A DNA stretch of 64,000 nucleotides from Acidomyces sp. 'richmondensis' (taxonomy: Eukaryota; Ascomycota; Dothideomycetes; Mycosphaerellales; Teratosphaeriaceae): positions 682,001 through 746,000 of the forward strand of contig QVLQ01000011.1 in NCBI GenBank assembly GCA_003545705.1. Reading direction: 5' to 3'. The notes beneath the pieces are model-generated. The model searched no databases. It had not been told where the DNA came from and was given only the letters and a program-made list of their open reading frames with translations. Every line of letters begins with the position of its first letter. The first letter of the stretch is position 1. Made by a program: the position numbers and the translations under genes. Shown here piece by piece: positions 34,301 through 44,588 of this stretch.

Positions 34301-34874
34301 CAGTGATGCCACCGCCCATGCCGTGACCCATACTGTATTCCATGGACATACCCAGATTCGAACCCACATATGGGCTGTTCATTGCAATGTCAAATCCAGC
34401 CGATGCGTGAGATGGAGATGTGAATGCGGAGTGTGATGGCATCACGGCATTGTACGATTGCGGTGTATTGCCAAAGGTGGTGTTCAGAGCGAGATCCCCA
34501 CTGGACTCTCGACTATCTCGAGTCGTCCGAACCTGGTTGGGAAGCCCAGATGCACCTGCACTCGCCATCATGCCGCCCTGATCCATGCTCGCGCTGAGAT
34601 CGAAGCCGAAATTGTTCAGTTGGCCCGCCGATGATGCGTGGTAATCCATCATCGATATTCGCCTCAAGTCCGCATCCGCCTGCTGAGGGGTCGCGCCGTA
34701 CTGCTGCGGCATGCTCTGCCGCCGCATCACCTTCGCGTTGTGGTTCACAATCTCGTCCAGCGACTGGCCGCCCATGCCGTCTGCTCCCATCATCATGCTG
34801 TCGCCTTGCCCATATTGTCCATTCTGGTCCATGCCGTTGGCTTCATAGCCGCCGGCGTACGAGAAGCCATTCAT
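31325..34874 (-). CDS. wc-1: White Collar-1 blue-light receptor and GATA factor
   Basis: Four exons (34874-33732, 33678-33240, 33082-31704, 31645-31325) give 1093 residues. WC-1 senses blue light through a flavin-binding LOV domain and, with WC-2, activates light-responsive and clock genes in the nucleus. The LOV domain carries GRNCRFLQ with the flavin-adduct Cys at about 438. Two further PAS domains follow (for example LFQWISPSAARVLEYEP), then a basic stretch KKKRKRRK and a GATA finger CANC-X18-CNSC at about 955-980. The N-terminal third is Gln/Asn/Ser/Gly-rich. The join NKNP/DGSYSVSYQRG matches the Neurospora pattern, which decided the acceptor of intron 2 (33239-33083). The start is the first ATG of the frame; an extra upstream exon cannot be excluded. 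Confidence 0.95.
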
Positions 34875-35952
34875 GCTCTTGGGCTTGCGCGAGAACAAGC
34901 CCGCCTACCGCTGGCGTAACACGGGAGATTGCCTCGTGCCAGTAGCACGGGATTCTGCAGCCGTCCGCCCGTTGGAATGATGGATGAAGGCGTCTTCCAG
35001 GCGTTGACGGCACGCCCACTGCATCTATCACTGGCGATTGCCACCCTTTTGCCTCAATTTTGTGATGCCGGTCGTGCTGTCCGTAGCCCAATCGCCTGAA
35101 CGGCCCTGGCTCCGCCTCTCAACCACGCCCAAGAGAGCGCGGACAGAGGGAGAAGCGGCAAAACCAGGAGCACAGCCGATGAGGGACGATGGAAGGGGAG
35201 AGCGGAAGGTCTGGACGAAGTGCTAAGATGGATTCAGGGCGTCGGCGGTCGATTGTGCCTTGTAGAGCCACGCTGGAGTGCGACCAGGTGTGGCCCGTCC
35301 TCCTGCAGTATTCGTCTAGCGCGCCTTGTCTCTCCGTCCCGCCTCGCCGCATCGTCCTGTGTGGCCGGCAGCCCAAGTTGCTCGCATTCTACGTCTCCCA
35401 TATGCTCACCTGCTTCTCAGTGCTGTTTGGGAGGGGGAACGTCATCTCAAGACACGGCTCATCCCGCTTCGCGATGTCAAGCATTATGATTCACTACGCA
35501 TCAAGAGACGACCGATCCACGGGAATAAAAGCACCTGGCGATAGATCTACAAGCCAAGACTTTCGCGTACCGAACTCCAAGTTGTCGGGATTCATGCACA
35601 ACGCTACCTGAGGCGATTCAGATTGACCTCTACTCTCGGGCAACACTGGGAATAGGATGGGGACGGTCACTCTGATGGACGGCAGGGTGTGATCTGCTGC
35701 GGCGTGCAAACTTCTTCTGCGGTTGCGTCGGTGGTTGCGGCTGGCGAGCCGTCCCTTCGTCTGGAAGGGACATGTACAAATCACGTCAATACGCGAAGGC
35801 GGTCGGCCTTCATCACAGCGAACAATGTGAAACGTGGTGTGGCGCAATTCTGGCCGCAATGGATACAAAAGACAGCAGCTGCAGCGAAACACATGTTCCT
35901 GCGGGATCGGCGTCTGGCGACGCAGTTGCAGAGGACGGCGAATCATTCCCTC
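34875..35952. promoter_or_regulatory. WC-1 upstream region
   Basis: About 1.08 kb between the WC-1 start and the end of the next minus-strand gene. It should hold the promoter and leader of WC-1. No further coding exon could be supported, although an in-frame open stretch (from a TTG) precedes the chosen ATG by eight codons. Confidence 0.45.
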
Positions 35953-36925
35953 TCATTCTTTGGCCTCCATGATTGCAACATGGTGCATCTCGATCTTCTT
36001 GGCATTGCTCCTCAACAGATGAATGTTGTCTTTGAATTCCGGAGTCGTCCGGAAAGCCTGAACATCTACGTCAGCTCGTCCTTTCCCAGCCCAGCGGTTT
36101 CGGGATGGCATGGTCACCATATGCTTCTCGACGGATTCCCACCCAATCGATGCCACCGATGCCTTCCCTCTAACACCCTCTCTCTTTATCTCTTCGTGCG
36201 TGATTCCAATAGCAATTCCCAGAAAGCCATCCGCCTTCTCTTCGAGCACCTTCCCCAATTTTATGACTTCGTCAATGTAACCCGACGGTGGGGCGCCATC
36301 GAAGTAAAAGGTAGCAACCTCGGTCCTGGAATGTGATGCATAACATATATCAGTGCGTTTCTTCGACTCGGTCCCGAGAGGTGTTGAACGACCGACTTAC
36401 ACCGGCGCAGAAAAGGTCTTTTTCAGCGCGCCTGCGGGCTGGAAGTCAACATGATGTATGCTCCCCTCTCCATCACAAAGTTGAGTAAAGTCTTGTACGC
36501 GTGCACAAATATGTCAACACGTGGTCGTCCATAATGTTTGAGCACGGCTAGGTCCCACCTGTAAGGAACGTCTGATAAGTGCTCGACTGCATAAAGTCGA
36601 CGTGTTTTTGCCTATTGTCCCAATCTTGATATGATTTATCAGCATCTATGCTCAGTTTGCGGGCCAAAGAGAGTCTCCCACTCACCGATGAAGATCTCGA
36701 ATAAGGTAGGCTTCTCAATTTGCATGCCGAAGTGAATCTGCTGCATCCCATCTTGCTGTCTCAACGTATCGAACGTAGATTTGACAACACGCGCCGCGTG
36801 CGTGTCTGGGTTGCCCGGATTCGCGTCCGATTTCTCAGATCCATTAGTTTAGTTTTCAGATGTGCCATTTTTCATTGGTAAGTATTGCTCACAAAAGGAA
36901 AAATCGCAATCTCAGTGGTCGGCAT
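35953..36925 (-). CDS. Dimeric alpha/beta-barrel (ABM-like) protein
   Basis: Six short exons (36925-36893, 36833-36686, 36624-36559, 36491-36401, 36325-36118, 36057-35953) with introns of 59-75 nt give 216 residues. The predicted protein has two related halves, each like a small dimeric alpha/beta-barrel (antibiotic biosynthesis monooxygenase, ABM) domain: TEIAIFPFKSDANP...VVKSTFDTLRQQDGMQQIHF...FIDWDNRQKHVDFM, then TEVATFYFDGAPPSGYIDE...GFLGIAIGITHEEI...FRTTPEFKDN. The joins restore this pattern repeatedly (FEIFI/DWDN, FLT/DFTQLCDGEG, SAP/VTEVATFYF, KHM/AFRTTPE). Fungal members are mostly uncharacterised, so no reaction is proposed. It is divergent from the class II aldolase gene, 355 bp away. 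A gene split this finely is easily missed by simple reading-frame searches. Confidence 0.75.
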
Positions 36926-37280
36926 AGCGAATAGTGCTGTGACGAGGAGACACAGAAGTCGTAGACAAACAAGAGATGTAAGTAAATGGAACCGAATCTA
37001 TGAGCTGAAGGCGTTATATTTCAGAGGGTATATTGACGGGGAGTCAAGAGTTCACCCAGGTACGTGTGTATGTGCACCTGTATGCCCAGCCAGAATACCC
37101 CGCATGCGTCATATATATGTACTGCAGCTTGGCGGGTATAGCACGTTATCTCCCAACTCGGCCGACATCTGCTCTATAAGAATACCTAGATCAAAATCAG
37201 TAGTATACAAAGATCTATTGGACAATATTGGTCAAAGCCTGATACTCTGGCCTTACATAGCAACGTTCAGCTCGCTACAT
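36926..37280. promoter_or_regulatory. Divergent promoter, ABM-like / class II aldolase genes
   Basis: 355 bp between two start codons. Several TATAT strings occur, for example near 37110-37120. Shared regulation is inferred from position only. Confidence 0.5.
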
Positions 37281-38446
37281 ATGGCAGAAGATCAACGGTC
37301 AGCTCTTCTGCGCGCTTCGAAACCACCCAGTAAAGACCTCTTCTGTACTCTGATAACTGCGAACCATATCCTACACTATCATAACGTTGTTGACGCATAC
37401 GGCCACATTAGTGTGCGAAACCCCCAGGATCCAACAACGTTCTTCATTTCCAAATCTCTCGCACCAGCGCTAGTTTCATGCCGAGAAGACTTAGAGGAAT
37501 ATCGGATTTCAGATGCATCCCCAGTAAACGAAGATGCTCCAAAAGGCTATGCAGAACGATTCATTCACAGCGAGATATATAAGAAATACAAAGGCGTCCA
37601 TAGTGTGGTTCATGGCCACCCTGAGGTCGTTCTGCCCTTCAGCATCAGCAGCATCCCTTTGCGGCCCGTGTAAGTCCCATGTCTTCCATCCAAGCGTCTC
37701 GTATCAGTAAGAACGGCAAGCTGAAGACATGACTAGCTTTCACATGGGTGGGGTGATGGGATCTCAATGTCCTGTTTACGATATTCAACAACATTACAAA
37801 AGCTCCGATAACCTCCACTCAATGCTTGTCACCAATGAACATCTTGGCGGAGGCCTGGCTGCAGCATTCAACCCTTCAACAATAATAAGCAAAAGTACAA
37901 ACCTGCTACGCAGCATCGTATCGCCGCAAACGACACAAGTCCCAGACGTCCCTCCACATCCAACAGTCTTGATGCGCGGACATGGTTTCACCTGCATAGG
38001 TGCTACAATCGAAGAGGCTGTGTATCGCGCTGTCTTTACCTGCACCAACGCGAGAGTGCAAACGACGGCGGTTCTGTTGCAAGGCTCGTAAGTTGAGACC
38101 TTATGCATTGGCGCCCCCATCGACCGCAAAATTCTGCTAATGAAGTTTTCAATGCTTTAGATACAACGTAGGATTAGTAGGTGAACGGTTTGGGGGTGGT
38201 GACAAAGAGACTGGACCAGCTAAACAAGAGGATATCAAGTACCTAAACGATCGAGAGTGTAAGGATTCATGGACGGCCAATCAGGGACACGCAGAACGCC
38301 CTTGGTATGCAGCCACCCGGCCATGAGATTGTCTCCTAGTTCTCTTGCTGATGTTCATTAACAATATTATTAGGAAGTTGTGGTGTGCTGAAGTAGCCAA
38401 TTCTGGCCTTTACCAAAATGAGTTGGGAAGTCCTCCTGGAGCATAG
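37281..38446 (+). CDS. Class II aldolase/adducin-domain protein
   Basis: Four exons (37281-37669, 37737-38087, 38161-38304, 38374-38446; introns of 67-73 nt) give 318 residues. The class II aldolase/adducin fold uses a zinc ion held by histidines: HGHPEVVLPF supplies the His-x-His pair and MRGHGF the third. GHISVRNP near the N-terminus and AVFTCTNARVQTTAVLLQGS further on are typical of the fungal members, which are mostly of unknown substrate. The N-terminus has no targeting signal, so it is probably cytosolic. The join RPV/FHMGG and the last short exon (KLWCAEVANSGLY) keep frame. The stop lies only 51 bp from the stop of the converging Zn2Cys6 gene. Confidence 0.92.
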
Positions 38447-38497
38447 AGGCGGGTCACAATCCATCATAGAACGGACTAAACAATCGGTTCATCGAGC

Positions 38498-41137
38498 TCA
38501 TTGATTGTGGTAGCCTTGCACATTGCGCATTTGTCTCCCAGTCATATCCGGGTAAAACGTGGGCGTGAAACTGATATCGGCAAAGTCGGTTGGATCGGCA
38601 GCTAAGTTGTCTGCAATACCTGAAGCAGCCACTGTAAATGCATTGGGATCCAGTGATTGCCCACCAAATCCTCCAGTGAAGTTGTTAAAGTCGAAATTAG
38701 GGATATTAAGGTCCCCCGTGTTCTGCTCGATTGGGAAGTAACGATCCCATTCGGCCTATCCAAGAGTTAGCGTAGACAGCGTAAAGTATCACGGATGTGT
38801 TCGCACCCAATCAATATCTTCCATCATTTGCATTGTCACGTCCCCGTCGCCACCGGCACTCCATCCACCTGGCACAAGGCTGCCATGTCGACTACCAGAG
38901 CTTCCACCTTCCGACGGAGGCTGGGCTGGTGGAGGACTAAAGTTGAGAGGAAGCAGAGTTGGTGGGTCAGCTGTTAGCTTATCTTCATCGTTGGGTGATC
39001 TCATATAGGATTTATTAAGAGCTCCGACTCTCTCTTCCATCTGCGTCGTTACTTTCAGCTTCCGCATCTGATGATAGACTTCCATCCGATCACGTAGATC
39101 GGTAATAACAAGTTCTGCCTTTTGTTTCGGGCTCAGGTGAGCTGGAATATCGAAGATAAAGTCTAGGCATTTCCAAATTCTCGGTGCATCTTTCCTCATT
39201 GGATAAGCGTATATTTCGACCATGAGAAGCAATGCAGTATGGTACTGATTGAAAGCACCTTTATACCAGTACCATGGTGCAAGGGCAGGATTTGTCTCCA
39301 GCGCAATTGCATTCTCCATTTGCGTCAAGCCGGCTTCGATCAGGATCTGTCGTAAGCGATCGGGCATGCGAGTTGTGGTGCTGAAGAGATAGCGATGAAG
39401 GACTTGAATGAAGCATCCTTGAACACCAAGTGTGAGGATGTGTTTAGCCAGAGTGTGAAAAGGGACGGTTTCATCCATCATAGGCAAATATTTGCCCGTC
39501 AAGAGATTCCAGGTCTTCTGGATCTTTACGACAGTAGAAGTCAAACTTTTCTTCTTCTTATCAATCTGCACAATATCAAACCACAGACTTCGTCTTAGTT
39601 CAATGTAGTCCGTGCGAATACGCATGAACGTCATGTCCGTCCAGTACGGCTTGTCTTCTTTGGGTGGGTTCTCACTTTGAAGATCGGCATCGTCGACATT
39701 AAGCGGATGCTTCGTATCGTAATCACCAGGTCGAATCTGGGGGCGCGGACCGGTGGCTTCGCATGTTCGCATGTCCAAAAAACAAAGCTGATGCCATATC
39801 AACCGCCTGACATGTGTCTCGACCGGAGACATTGCATAGTATGTGCCATCCCTGTGCAATCCCATACATTCGGCCAATCTGATTGCTGTTCCTACCAACG
39901 CTGAGTGTGCCCTGGAAACTTCTGCCCGAACCAAGGGAATCAGATACATGACAAAAGCTTGCATGACATCTACTCGTGTTGTTCGAAGAAAGTTCGCTTT
40001 AGCCAGCGCATATTCCGACCCAGACCTCAAACTATCCACCAGTGCTGCTCTTGAAGTCGCAAATTGCTGGGTCACTTGGGCGTCGTTCATGCTCACAGCT
40101 GCCGAGAACATGGCTGCGAACATAATAGCTTGAACTGCTGGGGATGGTTCAGTGCCCGTGGCAATCTGGGCCCAGAACATCGCATACTGTGCTTCAAACG
40201 TGGGACGGTGCACGCAACGACACATGTAATGTACCGCTTGGAAGTACTGTGCCACCAGCTGATCGGCTGCGATTTTACTCGGTAAGTAGTCGATCAGCCG
40301 AGTGTTCATATTCGTTCCAGGAAAAAAGAAACTCGATGCGGGCGCGATGTAGTCTGGCCCTGGCCCTATATAACTTTTCGGGCTCGCTTGGATTTTCGGC
40401 TGAGGTGTAGTTCCAGGGTTGAGATCTCTATGATCTTTTATTGCTGGGCTAGTTGAGTACCGGCTTTTACCACCCATCACATCCTTCAGCGTATCATTCA
40501 ATTCATCGACCAACTTAGGACGTATCCACCCTCCAATTCGTTCCGAAATTCTCATTTTACCCATCTGCACACCTAAGTCCATCAGCTCGTCATCCCCGCC
40601 TTCGCCGTAAACGTTGTCTAGTGCAGCAAGAGGAGTCGGCTCAAGACTTTCTTCGTCTTCTTCCACTTCAAGTTCATCTTCATCACCTCCTACATGCGTT
40701 ACCGGCCCTTCCCCGCCCGGGGAGGACTTCGTCACATTGGCTCCGCCAACATGCGGCTTCCGCGTCTGGTTCGCAACTTCTCGCTCAAGATTCTTCTCCA
40801 ATGCTCCCATTCGCTCCTTGATATCTGCCAATTTCTGCTGGCTTTGAGGGTCTAGCGCTGGTGCAAGAAATAGGCAGTCTCGCTTGAAGCGCACACAGTT
40901 CGCACATGGCGCTTGCTTATCACACTTGAGCTTTCTCCTACGGCATTCCAGACATGACGTGATCACCCGGTTGCGTCTGCGTATCTTCGAGGCTGCTACT
41001 CTATCACTTGACGAACTCGAGTCCCGGAGCGCGGAAACATTCACGGCGTCAGGGGACTTAACCTGTGGGTGACAACTGCTGCTAGAGCCAGCATTGGCGC
41101 CTGTGACGGAGGGCTGATACATCCATGAATCGGCCAT
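38498..41137 (-). CDS. Zn2Cys6 transcription factor (large)
   Basis: Two exons (41137-38807 and 38755-38498; intron of 51 nt) give 862 residues. The zinc cluster TSCLECRRRKLKCDKQAPCANCVRF..DC lies near residue 45-75, followed by a predicted coiled segment (QQKLADIKERMGALEKNLER) that fits dimerisation and by an acidic linker. The regulatory middle domain shows YFQAVHYMCRCVHRPTFEAQY and AIRLAECMGLHRDGTYYAMSP, then VRRLIWHQLCFLDMR. The last exon is Asn/Phe/Asp-rich (for example PNFDFNNFTGGFGG), as in acidic activation tails. The frame is open upstream from a TTG, but the first ATG is at 41137. I cannot assign an orthologue. It is convergent with the class II aldolase gene. Confidence 0.92.
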
Positions 41138-41860
41138 ATGTGTGTACCAGGACCGTAATGAGCAAATCAGCAACGCCGTTTACACTCTCATTTACGGCCG
41201 AGTAGTTTTTGCTTCCGCTGCGGTGGCGGCGGCCAAAACTAAAACGGCAGATAACGCGGATCCACGCGTCCAACGGCCGGAAGACAGGATAGAAATAAAG
41301 ATAGCTTCAACTCTGATGCGTTTTCTTCGACCTTGCTTCTTCTCTTGTTGTAGTTCTGTGAGTTTTTGAGGAGAAGAGGGACCAATATTCATATGCTGCT
41401 GCCTCAGGCTGCGACTTCAGCGCATGTTCCGGAACCGCCCGGTGTTCTAGCGTATCTCTGGAGTTGGGCTTTTGAACACGACAGCTTTACGACGAATGTT
41501 GGCCTTCTGATCACCCTACCGGATTGCTTACGGAGTCGCTGTCCTCGTATCGGACAGTGTGGCATCTACAGTGAGAGCGTCATGAGTCAGGTTTATTACG
41601 TTAGCAGAGATCAGACCCATGTCATCGTAGTCAGCACCCGCATTCAGCGTCGCTCCTCTCTAAAACGGTTGGTGATGAAGAACAGTTTTGATTGCCACAG
41701 GCGTTTTGGATCGAATTGTAAGAGATTAAATCATCTAGTCTCTCCGCAAATGCATGCAATCGTGATGCCTATGAAGAAGAGAAGGACAAGAGTCTGAAAA
41801 TTCAGACTGGTCTTTGAATCGCTGCCAGAGCCTCCAACCACTACAATGGTAGTCTAAAGC
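41138..41860. promoter_or_regulatory. Zn2Cys6 gene promoter and peptidase 3' flank
   Basis: 0.72 kb between two minus-strand genes. No coding structure beyond shadows was found. Confidence 0.45.
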
Positions 41861-44290
41861 TCAGGTGTGAACACCCCATCTACCCACTTCTTCCATTGCC
41901 CTCTTCCCACCATCCGCCAGGACACCAGTTTGGTCTTTCAAAACCGCAGCAACACAATGCCAACCATCCCTGCCTCCACCATATTGTAGCACTTCTTCTC
42001 GATACCGGTGCCCCGCCTGAGGGTCCACAGCACCACCCTCGTAGCGCTGGAAGACGTCCCTCCAAATCTTTCCGGCAATTGCGCGGTCAAAAAGGTAAGA
42101 ATAATAAGTCGCGCCATAGCCAAACAAATGTCCAAAGAAGCCCTGCCAAGATGTCCCTGCAGGCTCAGGAGTGACGGAATATTCGTTCCACAGGGAGTGG
42201 TAGATGTCCGTGCTAGGATTCTCCTCGCCACCCTCAGCCCAAGAGAGCGGGGCAGCAGCATGCAACCTTTGGTCTAGCATCCCAAGCAAGATCTGACTCT
42301 CAATCTCTGCGCCTTGCATTCTTCGATCTATCTCCACCCTTTCCTTTACTCTCTCTACGTTGAGCGGGGCATCCGTTTCCCAGTGTCGAGCGTACAGTGC
42401 AAGAACCTCCGGAGCCGATGCAAAATTCTCCATGAGGACAGAGGGCAGCTCGGCGAAATCTGTCGCACATCGGGTGCCACTTACATTCTGTAGGACGGTG
42501 CGCCCGCAGATTGAGTGTAATGCATGCCCCATTTCGTGGAAGAGGGTTGTTACCTCGCGGTAGGTGAGCAAGACAGGGCGATTCGCATTGCTTGCTGGTG
42601 GCAAGCTGAAATCGCAGATTAGGGCGATGGTGGGAAGCTGGTATAGCGCATTTCCATCTCTCGGATTGAAATTCGTGGCCAGGCCATCATTCGCTGCTTC
42701 CTGTGCAGTGGCGAACATGGCGTCAGTCTGAGCGGAGATTTCAGCCGCTTCCTGTATCTCTTCTGGGCTGATGCGCCGTGAACAACGCAGCGTAAAATGG
42801 GCCGGATTCGGACTCTTGCCAGCACGTTCGAAAAGATCGCAATATATGACCGCAATATGCCCTTCATTATCGTCTATTACATCCAAGCGTCGAACATCTG
42901 AGTTCCACGTCTCACCGGGGAGTAGCTCTTTCGGTACGAGCCTTATCCCGTACAGGCGATGAAACAGTCGACTTAAACCTTGAAATACCGTTCCTAAGGA
43001 GAAGTATGCCGACAAAAAGTCTGCGGCGCGGGCCTTAGAGCGCATAGACGACATTAACTGTGCTGTATAGTACTCTCTGTCCCATGCATGCAACTGGGTG
43101 GGGAGACCACCAGAGACTTGAGCGTCGCTCTTTTTCAAATCGAGCAATTCCTGCATTTCTTCCCTCACCCTTGGGGCGTTCTCTTTCGATAACGCATCAA
43201 GAAATAGGCCCACAGCTTCAGGGGTTTTGGCCATCTTATCCGTTAAAGTCATATGTGCAAAACTTTCAAACCCCGAGAGTTTCGCAAGCTCTGCCCTTCG
43301 CTTGAGGAGTCGCTCTAGACGGTGTAAGTTCTGCGTTGAGGACGTCCGATTGGCAATGTAAATTTCTCTTCTAGTTTCTGAATCTTCGACCGATCTAAGT
43401 GCTAAAGTAGCAGGCATTCCGATGGTGGGCAGATGTGCAGTTCCCCATCTTGTCAGTTGCCTCACAAATAGGGGGTCCATCCCCTTTAACCTGCTTCTAT
43501 CCAGAGTTAATGTACTCCTTTGAGCGGCTATGTTGTCCACGAAAGCCGTTCCCACTTGCACAATTTCATTGGATATATCAACAAACGCCTGCTTCTCCCT
43601 GCTCGGCAACTCTATAGCAGATTTGGAGAAATCCTTGATCAATATACCGGCCACTGTCCTTTCCTGCTCACTCCAGCTATTGTATACTTCCGGTATTTCT
43701 ACAGCTTTCTTCAGCTGATCATTCAAGCCTTTCGTTGTATTAAGAACATTCATGTACTCAAACATCATCGAGTATGCTTGCGAAGCTGCAACTTGCACTT
43801 TTGGGTCGGGATGGACTGAGCGCACAAAGTCGCTGAGATCGATGACCCGGCATAGCAGATCACTAAGGCGATCTAAATCCTTTGCCACTCTTCGCAGGTC
43901 TTCTACACTCTGGTATCCAAGTACTGCAGACACGATAGCCCGGCATTTGTGGAGGGTGACGTTGGCAAAGTCCTGGAACCCCTCTGGTCGCGTAAGGTAC
44001 CTATTCTGGAAGAGGCCGGCATTTTTGCCGCCGAGATGGTACTTGGTTTTGGAAGAAAAGTCTTTCCAGAACGACGGTGAATCGAAAATTTGTCGCAAAG
44101 TTCTGTCATCGTGCTGTATACTCGCCGCGGCCTTCGAAAATGGATGGTGGTCCACTGGAGCTCTTGCTGCGGCCACAGCACCTTTGGTTGTGCTGGATGT
44201 AACAAGGTTTCGTCGGCTATTTTTCTTCTGTCGACAGAAGCACCCGCAGTCTGCGTAGATACATGGTCGTGCCTGCAGCCGTTTCAACAT
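41861..44290 (-). CDS. OCT1: Mitochondrial intermediate peptidase (M3 family)
   Basis: Intronless, 809 residues, close to the size of the yeast enzyme. This matrix metallopeptidase removes an octapeptide from precursors already cut by the processing peptidase, maturing many imported proteins. The zinc site HEMGH is at residues 585-589 within FHEMGHALHSICGRT, and the third ligand region lies in the following RCATDFAELPSVLMENFA. The N-terminus is rich in Arg, Lys and Ser with few acids (MLKRLQARPC...KKNSRRNLVTSSTTK), as in a matrix targeting signal. AGLFQNRYLTRPEGF and the C-terminal GATYYSYLFDRAIAGKIW are further family marks. It is divergent from TRM10 with 258 bp between the starts. Confidence 0.96.
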   Translation of the reverse strand: MLKRLQARPCIYADCGCFCRQKKNSRRNLVTSSTTKGAVAAARAPVDHHPFSKAAASIQHDDRTLRQIFDSPSFWKDFSSKTKYHLGGKNAGLFQNRYLTRPEGFQDFANVTLHKCRAIVSAVLGYQSVEDLRRVAKDLDRLSDLLCRVIDLSDFVRSVHPDPKVQVAASQAYSMMFEYMNVLNTTKGLNDQLKKAVEIPEVYNSWSEQERTVAGILIKDFSKSAIELPSREKQAFVDISNEIVQVGTAFVDNIAAQRSTLTLDRSRLKGMDPLFVRQLTRWGTAHLPTIGMPATLALRSVEDSETRREIYIANRTSSTQNLHRLERLLKRRAELAKLSGFESFAHMTLTDKMAKTPEAVGLFLDALSKENAPRVREEMQELLDLKKSDAQVSGGLPTQLHAWDREYYTAQLMSSMRSKARAADFLSAYFSLGTVFQGLSRLFHRLYGIRLVPKELLPGETWNSDVRRLDVIDDNEGHIAVIYCDLFERAGKSPNPAHFTLRCSRRISPEEIQEAAEISAQTDAMFATAQEAANDGLATNFNPRDGNALYQLPTIALICDFSLPPASNANRPVLLTYREVTTLFHEMGHALHSICGRTVLQNVSGTRCATDFAELPSVLMENFASAPEVLALYARHWETDAPLNVERVKERVEIDRRMQGAEIESQILLGMLDQRLHAAAPLSWAEGGEENPSTDIYHSLWNEYSVTPEPAGTSWQGFFGHLFGYGATYYSYLFDRAIAGKIWRDVFQRYEGGAVDPQAGHRYREEVLQYGGGRDGWHCVAAVLKDQTGVLADGGKRAMEEVGRWGVHT

Positions 44291-44548
44291 CGCGAGAGTC
44301 CAAATACAAAGTTATCTGCACACATCGAAGACATGTGAAACCCCCGGCCGCGGGACTTCCCCGGCAAATAGAAAAGGTCCAGGTGTTGCTTAGTCATACC
44401 ACGATTCAAATTTAAATCGCTGGTTCCTTTTGATACGCGACTCAATCTTCAGAGCTTTTGTAGCAAGCTCATTCTCTTCCTTCCTGCATTATAGGAAATA
44501 TCTCCGGTCTTCTAGAGCAGTTCGTGAGATGAGACCTCTGGTAATGAA
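44291..44548. promoter_or_regulatory. Divergent promoter, OCT1 / TRM10
   Basis: 258 bp between the two start codons must serve both genes. An upstream ATG at 44529 opens a short frame that overlaps the TRM10 start. Confidence 0.6.
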
Positions 44549-44588
44549 ATGGAATATGGAGATCGACCTTCGAAGATGCGCAAGCTGA
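44529..44588 (+). other. Overlapping uORF at TRM10
   Basis: ATG at 44529 (with a second in-frame ATG at 44544) opens a 19-codon frame ending in TGA at 44586-44588. It overlaps the TRM10 ATG at 44549 in another frame. If transcription starts upstream of 44529, ribosomes would meet this frame first. The transcript start is unknown. Confidence 0.45.
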
